A stretch of 64,000 nucleotides of DNA from Morchella semilibera (lineage: Eukaryota; Ascomycota; Pezizomycetes; Pezizales; Morchellaceae). Location of the stretch: NCBI GenBank assembly GCA_009192285.1, contig CM018610.1, forward strand, positions 372,001-436,000. The letters are read 5' to 3'. Within the stretch, counting starts at the first letter, position 1. Each line of letters begins with the position of its first letter. Both the position numbers and the translations under genes were made by a program. Positions 1-10,900 of this stretch are shown piece after piece. The notes below the pieces were generated by a model, which was not told where the DNA came from, did no database searches, and saw only the letters and a list, made by a program, of their open reading frames with translations.

Positions 1-1094
1 ATCCCAATAATGCTGCGCGCCATCGCCGCCGCTCGCGAGAACGATGCCGACACCGTCATCCGCGCGTTGACCATGTTTGCAGACCACATCACGGATCTGG
101 GTGAGCTGCTAGACCGCATGGATGAGGGGTGCCATCCAAACGTCTTCTATTTCCAGATCAGGCCCTTTCTGGCTGGCAGTAAGAATATGGAGGAGTCAGG
201 CTTGCCAAGGGGCGTGAGTTATGAGGATAGGCACGGGGTTAGGACGTGGGAGAAGTTTTCGGGTGGGAGTAACGCGCAGAGCTCGTTGATTCAGACGTTT
301 GATATCATCCTGGGCGTCGAGCATAGGCAGACTGGCGAGAGGAAGAACCCGGGCGCTGAGAAACTGCAAGGGACGGCGCCACCAGCGCAGAATAACTTTA
401 TTCAGGTTTGGCTCCCGTTTCACCTCCATTTTATTTAATTTTTATTTATACGTTTGGGTGAGTACAGGATGCTAACATGGGATAGAATATGAGGTTCTAT
501 ATGCCTGGCTCACATCGCCGCTTCCTAGAGCATCTCACCACGGTAGCAAATATCAAGGACTACGCCAATACCCACCGCGACAACCACGCTCTCACCACCG
601 CCTACGACAATGCCTTACACGCGCTGGCCCGCTTCCGCAGCGTGCACGTGCAGATGGTCACTCGGTACATCATCCTTCCCTCCTCCGCCGAGAAGAAGCG
701 CGTCGCATCGCTCTCCTCCCCCACAAGCACCAAACGCCTCCCGCAGGGAATGGCGCTCGACGAGCCGCGCCAGGGCCTGGCCAAAGATGAGGCCTCACGC
801 AAGGGACTGAGGGGTACAGGAGGAACGCAGCTGATACCGTTCCTGAAGCAGGCGAGGGATGAGACGACGGAGCCGGCGATTGGAGAGTCGTCGTCGGCGT
901 CGTTGTCATCGTCGGCGGTGATGGTGCTTGGTGCTGGTGCTGGTGGGAAGAGGCCGGCGAGGGCTGCAAGGACGCCAACGGACTTTGCAAAGAGCTGTAA
1001 TGTGAATGAGTTTGAGGATCTGAATCCGGGGTTTGTGGGGCTGGCGGGGGCGTGGAGCGCGGCGGATGATGCGGGGGGGTTGTGTCATTCTTGA
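1..1094 (+). CDS. BNA2: Indoleamine 2,3-dioxygenase, 3' part
   Basis: Heme enzyme that opens the tryptophan ring to N-formylkynurenine, the first step of the kynurenine route to NAD. The gene is cut by the window start and is in frame from base 1. Exons are 1-405 and 486-1094; the intron 406-485 starts GTTTGG, has a TGCTAAC branch site and ends GATAG, joining NNFIQ to NMRFYMPG. Family hallmarks: YFQIRPFLAGSKNM, SSLIQTFDIILGVEH, MRFYMPGSHRRFLEHL, and FRSVHVQMVTRYIILP, whose His matches the proximal heme ligand of human IDO1 (H346 in RSYHLQIVTKYI). The GTGGTQLIPFLKQ motif follows. A Ser/Ala/Gly-rich tail of about 80 residues after it is longer than in mammalian IDO. No frame break is visible. 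Confidence 0.95.
406..485 (+). other. Intron of the IDO gene
   Basis: An 80-bp intron: GTTTGG donor, TGCTAAC branch at about 470-476, TAG acceptor. Removing it restores the conserved NNFIQ/NMRFYMPG junction of fungal IDO proteins. Confidence 0.9.
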
Positions 1095-1722
1095 GGTTGT
1101 AGCTGTGGTGGTAGTTCTTCTCGATGGCCTCTCTCCTGCTCTTTTCTTTTTTTTGTGGTGTGTTGGGTGCTGGTCCTTTTTCTTCTTTTTCTTGCTGATG
1201 ATGCTAGGTTATAGCTAATATTTTGCCTGTTTGGGGAGGAGGGCTTCAGAAGATTATCTTCTGTCGTAGTTAGTTTATATCTCTTTTTTTTTGGCTTTAT
1301 ATTTTTTCTCTGTACATTTTAAAGTTTCTTTTTTTCTCTCACTCTCTCTTTTTATTTGGGATATTGGAGCAAATGGTGTTTTTTCCCCTCTCTCTTCCCT
1401 CTTTTCGCCCCCCCTTTATATGCTGCTTCTTTCCTCGCTTTTAAAGGGTGTTTATATATCCGGCTGTCCTTGTTGCCGCTTTCCTTTTTTTCCTTTTTCT
1501 TTTTTTTTGGTGGTGGATTATTTGTCTCGTTTTTTGTTTTTTTAGAAAAAGATGAGATGTTTTTTTTGCCCGGGGTGGCATACTCTCTACTATATACTAT
1601 ACTCGGGTGGTGGTGGTTAGATTTTTTTTGCGTAGTCGGGAAATCAAAACTGTTTTCACCTGGTGTCTTGATTTTTTCTGTTGCTGTGTGAGATGGCCAA
1701 TAGGATTGGTGGTGGCTTTGGG

Positions 1723-1739
1723 CGAGTGATGCGTTGTGA
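1723..1739 (-). repeat. Dispersed bipartite 17-mer
   Basis: Reads TCACAACGCATCACTCG on the minus strand. Confidence 0.6.
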
Positions 1740-1800
1740 TTGATATTCTGTGCTGGGTCGTGACTGGGGCACTTGTTTCTTCCTTTTTTTTTTTTGAGGG

Positions 1801-1912
1801 GTATATGTTTGGCATGGCTCATCCTCCTCCTGCGCATTGGTGCTTTTGAGGGGGGATAAGCCGTACGGTATATGTTTGGCATGGCTCATCCTCCTCCTGT
1901 GCATTGGTGCTT
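1801..1912 (+). repeat. Direct duplication of 45 bp, period 67 bp
   Basis: Copies at 1801-1845 and 1868-1912 start GTATATGTTTGGCATGGCTC and end GCATTGGTGCTT. They differ at one base (C/T in TCCTGYGC) and are separated by 22 unrelated bases. The near-identity suggests a recent local duplication. Confidence 0.9.
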
Positions 1913-3313
1913 GCTCTCAGCCTAGCCGCTGGTGGTATGCAAGTGTGTTGTGCGGCCGCTCTTCCCCCCGTGCGGGCCCCAGGGTTAGGGGTGTGGTTGC
2001 TGTGTCCGGTTTAAAAGGGCGAAGGTGGCTTCCACCAGCGTGCGTTGAGAGGCTGGGTTAGTGGTTGTGGTGGTGGAGGAAATGGGGTGGTCGTGGTGGA
2101 GAGGGTCCCCAGCTGTGTATGGGGGTGGGTTTGGTTCCTACCCCTGGTGGACTAACTTTTGTGTTTTTTGTGGGTGTATTTATTTTTGATTCTGGGTATT
2201 AGTAGGTTGGATGGATGTAAACTCATCGTGCTAGAGTGTCTTGCAATTGCAGTACTCTACCTGCAACCAACACACTAGCTAGTGGGAGGGAGGGAGGGAG
2301 GGAGGGTCCAGGAACAAGTCCCCCTCTAGCTCTGCCTCTGGATTGTAGATACATGTATCTACACACAAGCAGGATAGGACAGTGGCTGGTGCATCCTCGC
2401 CCGATCTCTGTTCCTTCCCAACCATCTTAGTAGTTGGATCTCATTCAGGGTTCCATAGCCTAGATTGTAAGCTTGCTTGTACTATTGAGGTTGTTTGCAT
2501 GTACCTACATGTAGTAATATACATACATGTATATATAGAGTACAGCGTATGCAGCTCCATGTATAATCAACAATGCTATTGCTGGTGACATGACCACCAC
2601 GGGGCCGTTATCTGCCGTATCAGATCCCAATTGATCTTCCCCGCTACTATTAGTTACATGACTATCAGTTAATGCTTGTAGATGGCTTATAAGTATAGAA
2701 CCTCACCAATCCCACCGCTATCTACTCTATCTACTCTATCTTCTCCAGCCAGCCTCTCTCTCTCACTCTCTTGGTACAAAATTAATATGCGTACATACAC
2801 TTACTACATGTAAGTACTGAACTCATGTATGTACTCTAAGCACCGATCGCGCTTATGCACCCTGCACCTGCACGCTGTCTCGAATCGGACCAGGGGGCCT
2901 AGAGTGTAGAGAGCCCTTAACCTATGTAGATCTACATGCCTAATAGGGTATACAGAGGAGGGTTAGGACTACTCTATTTCCAGCACTAACGGGCCTACTG
3001 ATAGATAATGCAATGCGGTGTGTGCAGCCTTCTCGTTTTTTTTTAACGGTTACGTGTCGTGTCGTTGGTGAGTTGTGAGACAAGCAGGCTTGACTTGGAA
3101 ATGTTTTGTTGGGTGCTTATTATCCTTGTTCTAGGTCTAGGTAGATGTTTTGGTTTCTAAGAACCTCTTTAAACGAAACGAAACGAAATGCCTATGCTGC
3201 TAAACTAAAAATGCAAGAAAAGAAATGAAGAAAAGACATTGGTAAGTATTGCTCCATCACAACGCCGACACACACAGGGAGAGAGAGAGAGAATGAAAAA
3301 GAAAAAGAAAACC

Positions 3314-4889
3314 TCAAATAGTATCACCTGGCCTCAGCTGATACTTCCTCTTAACCCTCCTCACCCACCTCCTCCTCCTCCACACACCCCTCTCCCCCTT
3401 CTCCCCACCAACCCTATCGTAGACCCACCTCTCACCCTCCTCCTCAATCTCTACGCCGCCGATGTATCTCTCCGCAACCCACACCGTGCTCCCCAGATCC
3501 AACGTCCACTTCCTGTCCATCCACTCCCACCCTAGCGGGCACCTCACATCCTCAAAGAACCGTGTCCCTTTTGGCCGCTCGCCTGAAATTCTGCTAGGCT
3601 CCATTGGATCGTATGGGGTCGGGCTGAAGATCCAGCTCTCGTATTCGCCTGCGGCGCCAGTCAGTCGCTGCAGCTCAAAGACTTCGACTTCGCGTGACTC
3701 GGGAGTGGCGTCGAGAATGATATCGGAGTGGATGAGGGAGTCTGTGGAGGCGGCTACACGGGCTTCCTGGGGTTGCAGGTGTGCGGCGTGGAGGTCGAGG
3801 AGGAGCTCTTGAAGGGTTGGGTGGCAGAGCGCCAGTCCGATCCAGCCAGAGATGAGGAATATAAAGCGCCATGGGAGCGCGGATGCCGATATGAACAGGA
3901 GGATGGAGGTCAGTAGGAGGGTTATGAAGACGGCTGATGAAACGACTTCGTCACTAAAGTTAGTTGGCGGGCCGATTAGGGATATGACCTTGTCATGAGC
4001 TACAGAAAAGTCGTCCATGGTGTTTTGAAGGTCGCGGAGATTGCGAAAGAAGTCCTTGCTCATCTCGCTGACTGCCTTCACTTCTGGGGGAGGGGCAATG
4101 GCAGGGCCGTGGGCATTGTAATTCTCCATGTGCATATTTGGCGGCGGTGGATGACGGATTATGAAGCTGGGGACCATGATGAAGAGGAGCACGCAGGCTA
4201 CCGGGAGCACAGCGAGAAGGTAAGGGTCTAAACAAACGAAGGAGTAGACTGCAAGGGCAGCGAGAGTGTGAGAAGGTTGCTGCCACTGGATGAGCCGTAT
4301 CAGTCGGTGCTGGAAGACAAACACCACACCGATTCTACATATCGCAAAATTAGAAAGAATTTCAAAAGTGTCTACTTGCTGACAAGAAAAGTTTCATCTC
4401 CACGCACTGAGGCCTGGAAACATATATTTCTCACCAGCAAATAGGAACACTAGATGAAGCTCCTCACCTCGCATTGAATCTCCTAAAGTTACTGCTCATG
4501 GTCGTCAAGCTGAACTGCGGCCTATCCTTGTCCCTCCTCTTGTCCCGTGTATCCGCATAGCTTTCCCACGTGTAATCGCTCGGCAGCATCTGCTGCATGA
4601 GCTTCGCAAATATGCGTTCCTGCAGCCCCGTAGCTCCGCCGGTACCCTCCGATGCATCTCCGTGCACGCTCCCGCTGTCTGAACCGCGCGACTTGTTCCG
4701 ACGATGCTGCTTATGTGCGTGGTGAGCTGCCCCTGCCAGACTTTTCCCGAGATCACGGAGGCTGGGAGATGGTGATGTGGCACGGCGACGACGGGTGCCA
4801 CTGCTAGTGGCGTCGTTCTCGGAGTCACTCATGGAGTACCTCCGATTTCGGAGACTAGGATCATAGTCGACGAGAAGCGAGTCGTCCAT
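3314..4889 (-). CDS. Pex24/Pex28/Pex29-type peroxisomal membrane protein with DysF domain
   Basis: Integral peroxisomal/ER membrane peroxin of the family that controls peroxisome number, size and ER contacts. Exon 1 is 4468-4889 and exon 2 is 3314-4334 (minus strand). The intron 4335-4467 has a GTGAGG donor and TAG acceptor and splits an Arg codon; the total is 480 residues. The N-terminal 140 residues are basic and Ser-rich and end with LQERIFAKLMQQMLPSDYTW, the family's entry motif. A hydrophobic block follows (LAALAVYSFVCLDPYLLAVL...FIMVPSFIIRHPPPP), then a second one (AVFITLLLTSILLFI...FIFLISGWIGLAL). The C-terminal DysF region shows EVFELQRLTG, WIFSPTPYDP, GTRFFEDVRCPLGWEWMDRKW, WVAERYIGG and GERWVYDRV, ending in a run of Arg residues. 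The assignment to Pex24/28/29 over the related Pex30-32 group rests on the LQERIFAKL and CLDPYLL motifs and is less sure than the family itself. Confidence 0.88.
4335..4467 (-). other. Intron of the peroxin gene
   Basis: 133 bp on the minus strand, GTGAGG donor and TAG acceptor. Exon lengths 422 and 1021 sum to a multiple of three. Confidence 0.8.
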
Positions 4890-5670
4890 GTGGTGGTGGT
4901 GGTGCTACAGCTGCTGCTCTGGTGTTGGTGGTGGTGGTTTGTTTGCGGGAGTTGTGTGTACTTGTAAGAGTGGTTCCGGCTGATTGACATGTGAAGCTGG
5001 CTTGATGACGTCGGAAGACGTGACAGATCCGGAAGGATTTATGTTACCCGGCAATGGTTTGAGTTCTTGGTAGATATGTCACGTGACACAATTGTTTCCA
5101 GGATGTTTAAATGGATTCTGGGGCCGGAAATTGTGGTGGTTTACTATACTCTCGTCTCGAGTACAAACGGAAACAGATCATCGAATCTAAAATCTGGAGA
5201 GGAGAGTCAGAGTGTGTGTGTGTGCATGTGTGTGTGTGTGGGGCTTGGAAATGAAACTTCATCAATATATATCTATGATATCTATTGGAGAGTTGAAGAG
5301 GGAGCTCTCATACGTGCTCTATTCTCACCCATATACCCCTCATTTCACATTTGTTTCAATTCTTCTGCGTGGCATGCTGGATAAACGACGATGCAGATGG
5401 AGGGGGGAGTTCTATTCAGGAAAAGTATCGTGAGGTTTGCATTCGGGGGTGAGATTCGGTGAGGAGAGACCCCGAGCAGCAGCTAGCAGTGGTGTAATAT
5501 AAAATAATATCATAGGTCGTTGACGTTCATAATAGGCACAAGACCAGTAACAAATGGACATCACACCTCAGCCACGTGCAGCCGAAAAGGGTCCCCTAAC
5601 CTGTGGGGTTGAATGGAATAATTCCCCCAAACTAGACCGATGCAGGTAAAGTAAATAAACGAAACGCTCG

Positions 5671-5943
5671 CTAAGACCAGCGCAAAGCAGACATCGCCAC
5701 GGCAACCAGAAGGGAAACCACCACCCCAGTACCCTTTAGAACGAGGGGGACTGCTGGCAGTTGCAGAAGTGTGTGCATTGTGCAGCAGCTGGCTAACCCA
5801 ACCACAGCTAAGGATCCCAGCAGAGCACCACAGAAGGGTTTCTCTGCCTTGCCAGAGGAAAGTGTTGTTGGGGTGCAGCGCAGCTGCTGCAGCAAGACAT
5901 CAGACATACATACAGACGAAAAGAAAGAGAGTTGGCTCATCAA
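5671..5943 (-). CDS. Possible small hydrophobic protein (unproven)
   Basis: An uninterrupted 90-codon minus-strand frame with two ATGs near its start (the second begins MSDVLLQQLRC). The C-terminal two thirds has two hydrophobic stretches (GALLGSLAVVGLASCC and GVVVSLLVAVAMSAL) that could be membrane helices. I recognise no family. It lies in a promoter-like spacer and could be a chance frame; the length alone is not significant. Confidence 0.2.
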   Translation of the reverse strand: MMSQLSFFSSVCMSDVLLQQLRCTPTTLSSGKAEKPFCGALLGSLAVVGLASCCTMHTLLQLPAVPLVLKGTGVVVSLLVAVAMSALRWS

Positions 5944-6058
5944 CTGTCATCAGTTGAAGATCCCCTGAACCTCTCCCGCTTCTTCCCTACTACGTACGTT
6001 TACTGTTGCCTCATTGCTCTATATCTACAAAGAGGGAGAGAGGGGAAGGGGTAAAAAA

Positions 6059-6083
6059 GAAAAAAAAAAAAAAAAAAAAAAAA
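6059..6083 (+). repeat. Poly(A) tract
   Basis: An uninterrupted run of about 24 A between the peroxin and kinase genes. It could be a retroposed tail, but no target-site duplication or coding remnant is visible beside it. Confidence 0.8.
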
Positions 6084-7296
6084 GGAGAATCCATAAATAT
6101 TCATTGGGAGAGTTAAGAAGAGTTGGAAAAACAAAGTAATAATAGGTCATCTAGTATAGAAACGAGCCCCGACAAGCGTTTCTCATGTAACTATCCTTAA
6201 CTACATACATCTGTGCGTTTCCCGGAGCACGACAGGTACAGCAGTGATGTAGATTACAGGGAATACATGAAGTATGTATTTATGTACGTTAAAGAGAAAC
6301 GTTCTTCACCGTCAGTCACTCCATAATTCAGTCACCGAACTTCTTAGGGAAGTTACAATACCAGTTTTCTGGCCGGTGTCACCGAGGGGAACAAGAGCCT
6401 CCTCTCTCTCTCCACCTTCATCTCTCTTTCATAGGGTCTTAGGGCCTGGACAGAGAAATTCATCGATCGACTACATACTGCTGCTGTACCTACTCTCTGC
6501 CCACGCCATTCCCTTCCCATCCCACATATAGTTCCAACTCATCTGTCGTTCTTCTTTGGGAAACTCATCTTGGCCCGTTTATTCATCTCCGCAATGTGTC
6601 GCGGCTTCCACACTTAGCCATCGAGACAAGCAACATCCATTAATTACTTGTACTTACATGTTCTGCTCCTCGCCGCTGTCTTAGCAACGAGTTGTTCCTC
6701 CCCTAAAAAGGTGTTGTTATTGTGTGCGTGTGTGTGTGTTGCTCCTCTATTACTACTCCTCATCTCATCTCGTTGCCCTTGACCTTGAAATTGTAGTTAA
6801 TTCTTTTCCACCCATTCTGGATTTTCAAGACCCTGAACTCCTTGTTCAGTTTTCCTTCCATCCTTCCACTCTCTTTTTTTTTTTTTTTTTTTTTTCAGGG
6901 TTCTAAAATATTTCCTACAACCTCCCCCCACCCCTAGTAACTTTCAATCCCCCGTTAAACTTCCTTTCATTCATTTACTCTCGCTCGTCTACGGTTATCC
7001 ACCCGTTCAAGGCCTAGTTTGGGTTCACTCCAAACCCCACCCCTTTTCACGCTCCACAGATTCTCTAATCATCCACCCCCCATCCCATCCTTCCACACAA
7101 AACAAAGTTAGTAAGTTTTGTGAGATCTAGAGTGTGAGAGAGTGTGAGAGATAGTGAGAGTGAGAGAAGCCAGCTCCTTTCACCGTTGTTGTTGCTGCCG
7201 CTGCTGCTTCTCTATCTATCTTCTAACGCAGTCCTCCACTCACCCAGTCCAACCACTCGCACCACACCCAACGCCTGTGGCAGCAGCAGGCTCGTC

Positions 7297-7954
7297 ATGC
7301 CGGTTCGAGTCTCACAACAACCGCCTACATCCAATAATTTGTCCAATTCATCTACCACAACAACCACAACCACAACTACCTACTCCCTTCGTCGGGACTC
7401 GCCTGCATCGTCTCGGGGGGACGACTCAAGCACTAGTTCTATTTCCTTGGGTATGAGTGGCCACCGCTACCCCCGGCGGGAAGGAGAGATGAAGGGGGAG
7501 AGATCTAACGTTAATTTGTGCAGTAGATGGAAGACAGAGGAAACGCCTTAACAAGACAACTTCAGAGTCCCACGCCCTACCTCGCTCTAGACCTTCGTTA
7601 CGAGAACCTCGATCATCGCCAAAGCCTACTACTCAACGTTCCCAGCGTCATGAACAGAAGCCTATGAGTAGTAAAGCTTCGGACTTTCAGAATTCAAGAT
7701 CGTAAGTTTAAGCTCTCTCTGGTCTTACACGGACCACCCACCCCCCCCTTCCCCTTATCCCAGTCTCTGGGACTCTAATAGGATCCCCGTGAGTTTACAA
7801 TGACAATATTAGTGTCTCTTCATCGAATGCCCTCGCCAATAACAACAATACTAGAACCTTTCTACAACCACCGAACGGCCACGCAGGGGCAAATGTAACT
7901 ACGTTTTATGCTTTTGGTCAGAACTCACTGAACACACAGCAGCAACAGCAGTCG

Positions 7955-7990
<36 letters not shown>

Positions 7991-10900
7991 GCAGGACCTC
8001 TTGGAGAACCATTCGATTTTTCGCCTTCAGGGAACTTGGAGGATATTCACAGGAGTATCATCGATACAGAGCAGCTTAGCCAATTTCCAACACCGAGACG
8101 GGGGAGAGGAACCACGGACGCGATGGAAGAGAACCATCACAGAACTCAACAAACAACAATGGAGAGCCGACCGGCAGTTTTGCGAAGGCCAAGTGTCTCG
8201 AATAAAAACGTGAATAGTCAGGGACCGACTCACTACGAGCAGCGAAGCCGCCGCCAGAGCAACGCGCCTACACACCAGTCTTCGAATAATTCCCTCTCAT
8301 CAACTTACCGCAAGTCAATGGCAACAACAGATACCGAGAGCTCGAAGAGGAGGAGGCCGAGCGCGACTGCTAATTCGCTTACGCCGCCAGTTCCAAAGGA
8401 GTACGTGCCTGGTAGTGGATACTCCTCCAAAACTTCTGATGCTGTTTATAAGGTCGCTGCATCTTCTAGAAATGTAAAGTCAAAATCTTTACAGCCGCCA
8501 GCGCGACAGCAGGGGCAGCCAAAGCCATCGCTATCACCCGAGCATGGTCGTGCTCAATCGATGGCTTTCCCCCCGAAATCTCCAAGGTCGCCGAGTCTTT
8601 TGAATAAATTAGGGGTTTCAAAGCAGGGCGGTATTCCGATGTCTACTTCATCGCGAAGAATCTCTACAATCCCCCATGCATCAGGTCTGGGTGCCAGAAC
8701 TGTCAGCCCTACTGACGCGAGGCGCGCGAAGCGCCTTTCAGCTATTCATTCCCCTACACCCCCTTCCTTACCCTTACCCGTAGAAGATGCGCGATCGGCT
8801 CCAGCTAGCCCATCAATGATACCAAGAAAAAGCGTAACACCTTCATCATCAGGAACAACCCCCGAGCCCCAGAGGAAGTCTTACAGTTCAGGTTTGTTCT
8901 ACCTCGTCTACAAATACTTCGGCGCGAACATCTATCGGTTCTTTGCAACCTAAATTGAGTCAAAATCTGGCTGTCTCGCGGTTACCCAAACCGCCTAGAG
9001 CTGCTGTAGAAAGAGATGAAGAGATACCCCCTGTCCCGCCTTTGCCGAAGGAATTAGCTTCCCCTATGGTTGCCACTTTTAGCGATGCGAGCTACAACTC
9101 CAATAGTAATGGGAGAAAGAGTGGTAACAGCACCAATGGGTATTTGGGACCACGGAAAGATAGTTTACCAACAGAACCGGAGCTCTTCGATATGGAATCC
9201 GATGCTTCATCCAGGCCAGCAGTACCGGAGAAGTCCAAAATTTCCGAAAGGTCAGAGAAATTGGGAAGGACATCGAAGGAGAAGTTGCCGGAGAAGTCTA
9301 CAAGGTCCGATAGAGAAGCACGAAGGAAGCGTGGAATGACACTAGGTGGCATGAACATGGGCAGGGAATGCAAACGTTGGAATCAAAGAGCTCGTCTTCT
9401 AGCTTGAGGAAGAAGGAACTTGTTCCACTGCGTCTTCCGCCTTTGAATTTACTGCCATTGAGCACTCCGACAATTGCTCGGGTTAATGCTTTGGGGCCCC
9501 AGTCAGACTCGGATGAGGTGACGCCACCGCCGAAGCGGAGCATCAAAACGCCAAGCACACCGATGACCGCATCAAAAGCTGGTTTCTTTGGAAAGGGAAG
9601 GGACAGGGATGAAGCGGCATACAACCGGGCAACCAGCTCTTTCAACCACCCCACACAACCAGCGGAAGATAGCCCTTCAAGCCTTTCATTAAGGGCAGGC
9701 TCAAGTGCAAGCAGCAGCATTCCGGTCTCAGCAAGCAGTAGGATGGGAAGGCAAACGATTAGTCCATATGTTTCATGCTCGCTACCGAAGGGTACTCCGA
9801 CAGGGGAATTTGAAGGGGAGGGCAAGGATCACAAGGGAAGGATCATTGGAATGACCTTGGCTGGGGGGGCTACAAGGGAATCGAATAATAAGAGTAGGTC
9901 AAGGAAGAGCCAGGAATCAGTGGGAAGTACGCCAGTAGTAGAGGAGTTACCGGGCACCCCTACAAGTACAAGCTCGATCAGGAGGAAATTGAGCTTGAGC
10001 TGGAAGAAGAGTAGCTCTAGCAAGCACAGCCATGCTGCGACGGAAAGAGCTGAAGAATATGCGGCGCAGAAATATGAGAATGCGCAGAAGTTTGATCCGA
10101 TGCCACCACCAAAGATCCTTAGCTCCGCTACATGGTCAGCATCAACGAGCCATCCGCCGAGCCCTGTTAGAATCCAGAAGGTGGCTACTTCTGGAGGTCA
10201 GGCTAGAAGAAAGAGCTCAATTGGTAATGGTATTAACCTTCAGGAGAACTGGGGTAAAGATACCATTGCACCTGAGAAAAAGTCCACTGAAAGCGTCGCT
10301 TCCCAACAAGCCCCCCCAACACCTGCTAAAAATTCGAGTGGAAGCTCAATTTTGGGCCCAATGACGAAAATGTTGAGCAGCAAGCATTCTTTGGGTCAAA
10401 TGAGACACAAAACTCAACCTGCAACGCCGGCGCATGCAGACCCTTCTATGGATCATGATGACCTGATGGCAGAGGATGAGATGAGGAAGATCGCGAGCAA
10501 GCGAAAGAATTTGGATGCTATGGCTCATGAATTGGAGGAGCTGAAGCGTCGTGCAACGCCAAAGGAACGCGTTTCCCCTCCCCAGGCTCTTCGCACAATT
10601 AGCTTGAACATTTTTGAGCGTGGTGAAATCGTGGATTACAAGGAGATCTATTTCTGTGGAACCTCTGATGCCAAGAAGCATGTTGGTGATTTGAACTCGA
10701 CAAGTCTGCCAACTTTGGATATGATGACGAGCGTGGTGACTACATGATTGTAAAGGGTGATCACCTGGCCTACAGATACGAGGTTGTTGATGTGTTGGGT
10801 AAGGGAAGTTTCGGACAGGTCGTTAGATGTGTAGATCACAAGACTGGAGGTTTGGTAGCTATTAAGATTATCAGGAACAAGAAGAGGTTCCACCAGCAAG

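Larger units (their letters stand above)
1095..3313. other. Spacer between IDO and the peroxin gene
   Basis: Convergent 3' flanks. 1140-1800 is strongly T-rich on the plus strand (probable 3' UTR and downstream DNA). It holds a 45-bp direct duplication (1801-1912), one copy of the TCAY-N4-YATCACTCR motif (1723-1739), a (GGGA)n run near 2284 and several TACATGTA palindromes (about 2350, 2505, 2530, 2808). I see no gene. Confidence 0.6.
4890..7296. other. Divergent spacer between the peroxin and Pom1-like genes
   Basis: Upstream DNA for both flanking genes. It holds a (GT)n tract near 5210-5240, a 24-nt poly(A) tract (about 6060-6083), a poly(T) run near 6870-6895, and a pyrimidine-rich stretch 6900-7100 that is probably the core promoter/5' UTR of the kinase gene. 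One weak small reading frame lies at 5671-5943 (listed separately). Confidence 0.5.

Noticed and set aside
1352-1882. 176-codon minus-strand frame
   Set aside because: Lysine and asparagine runs from the complement of a T-rich downstream region; spans the 45-bp duplication.
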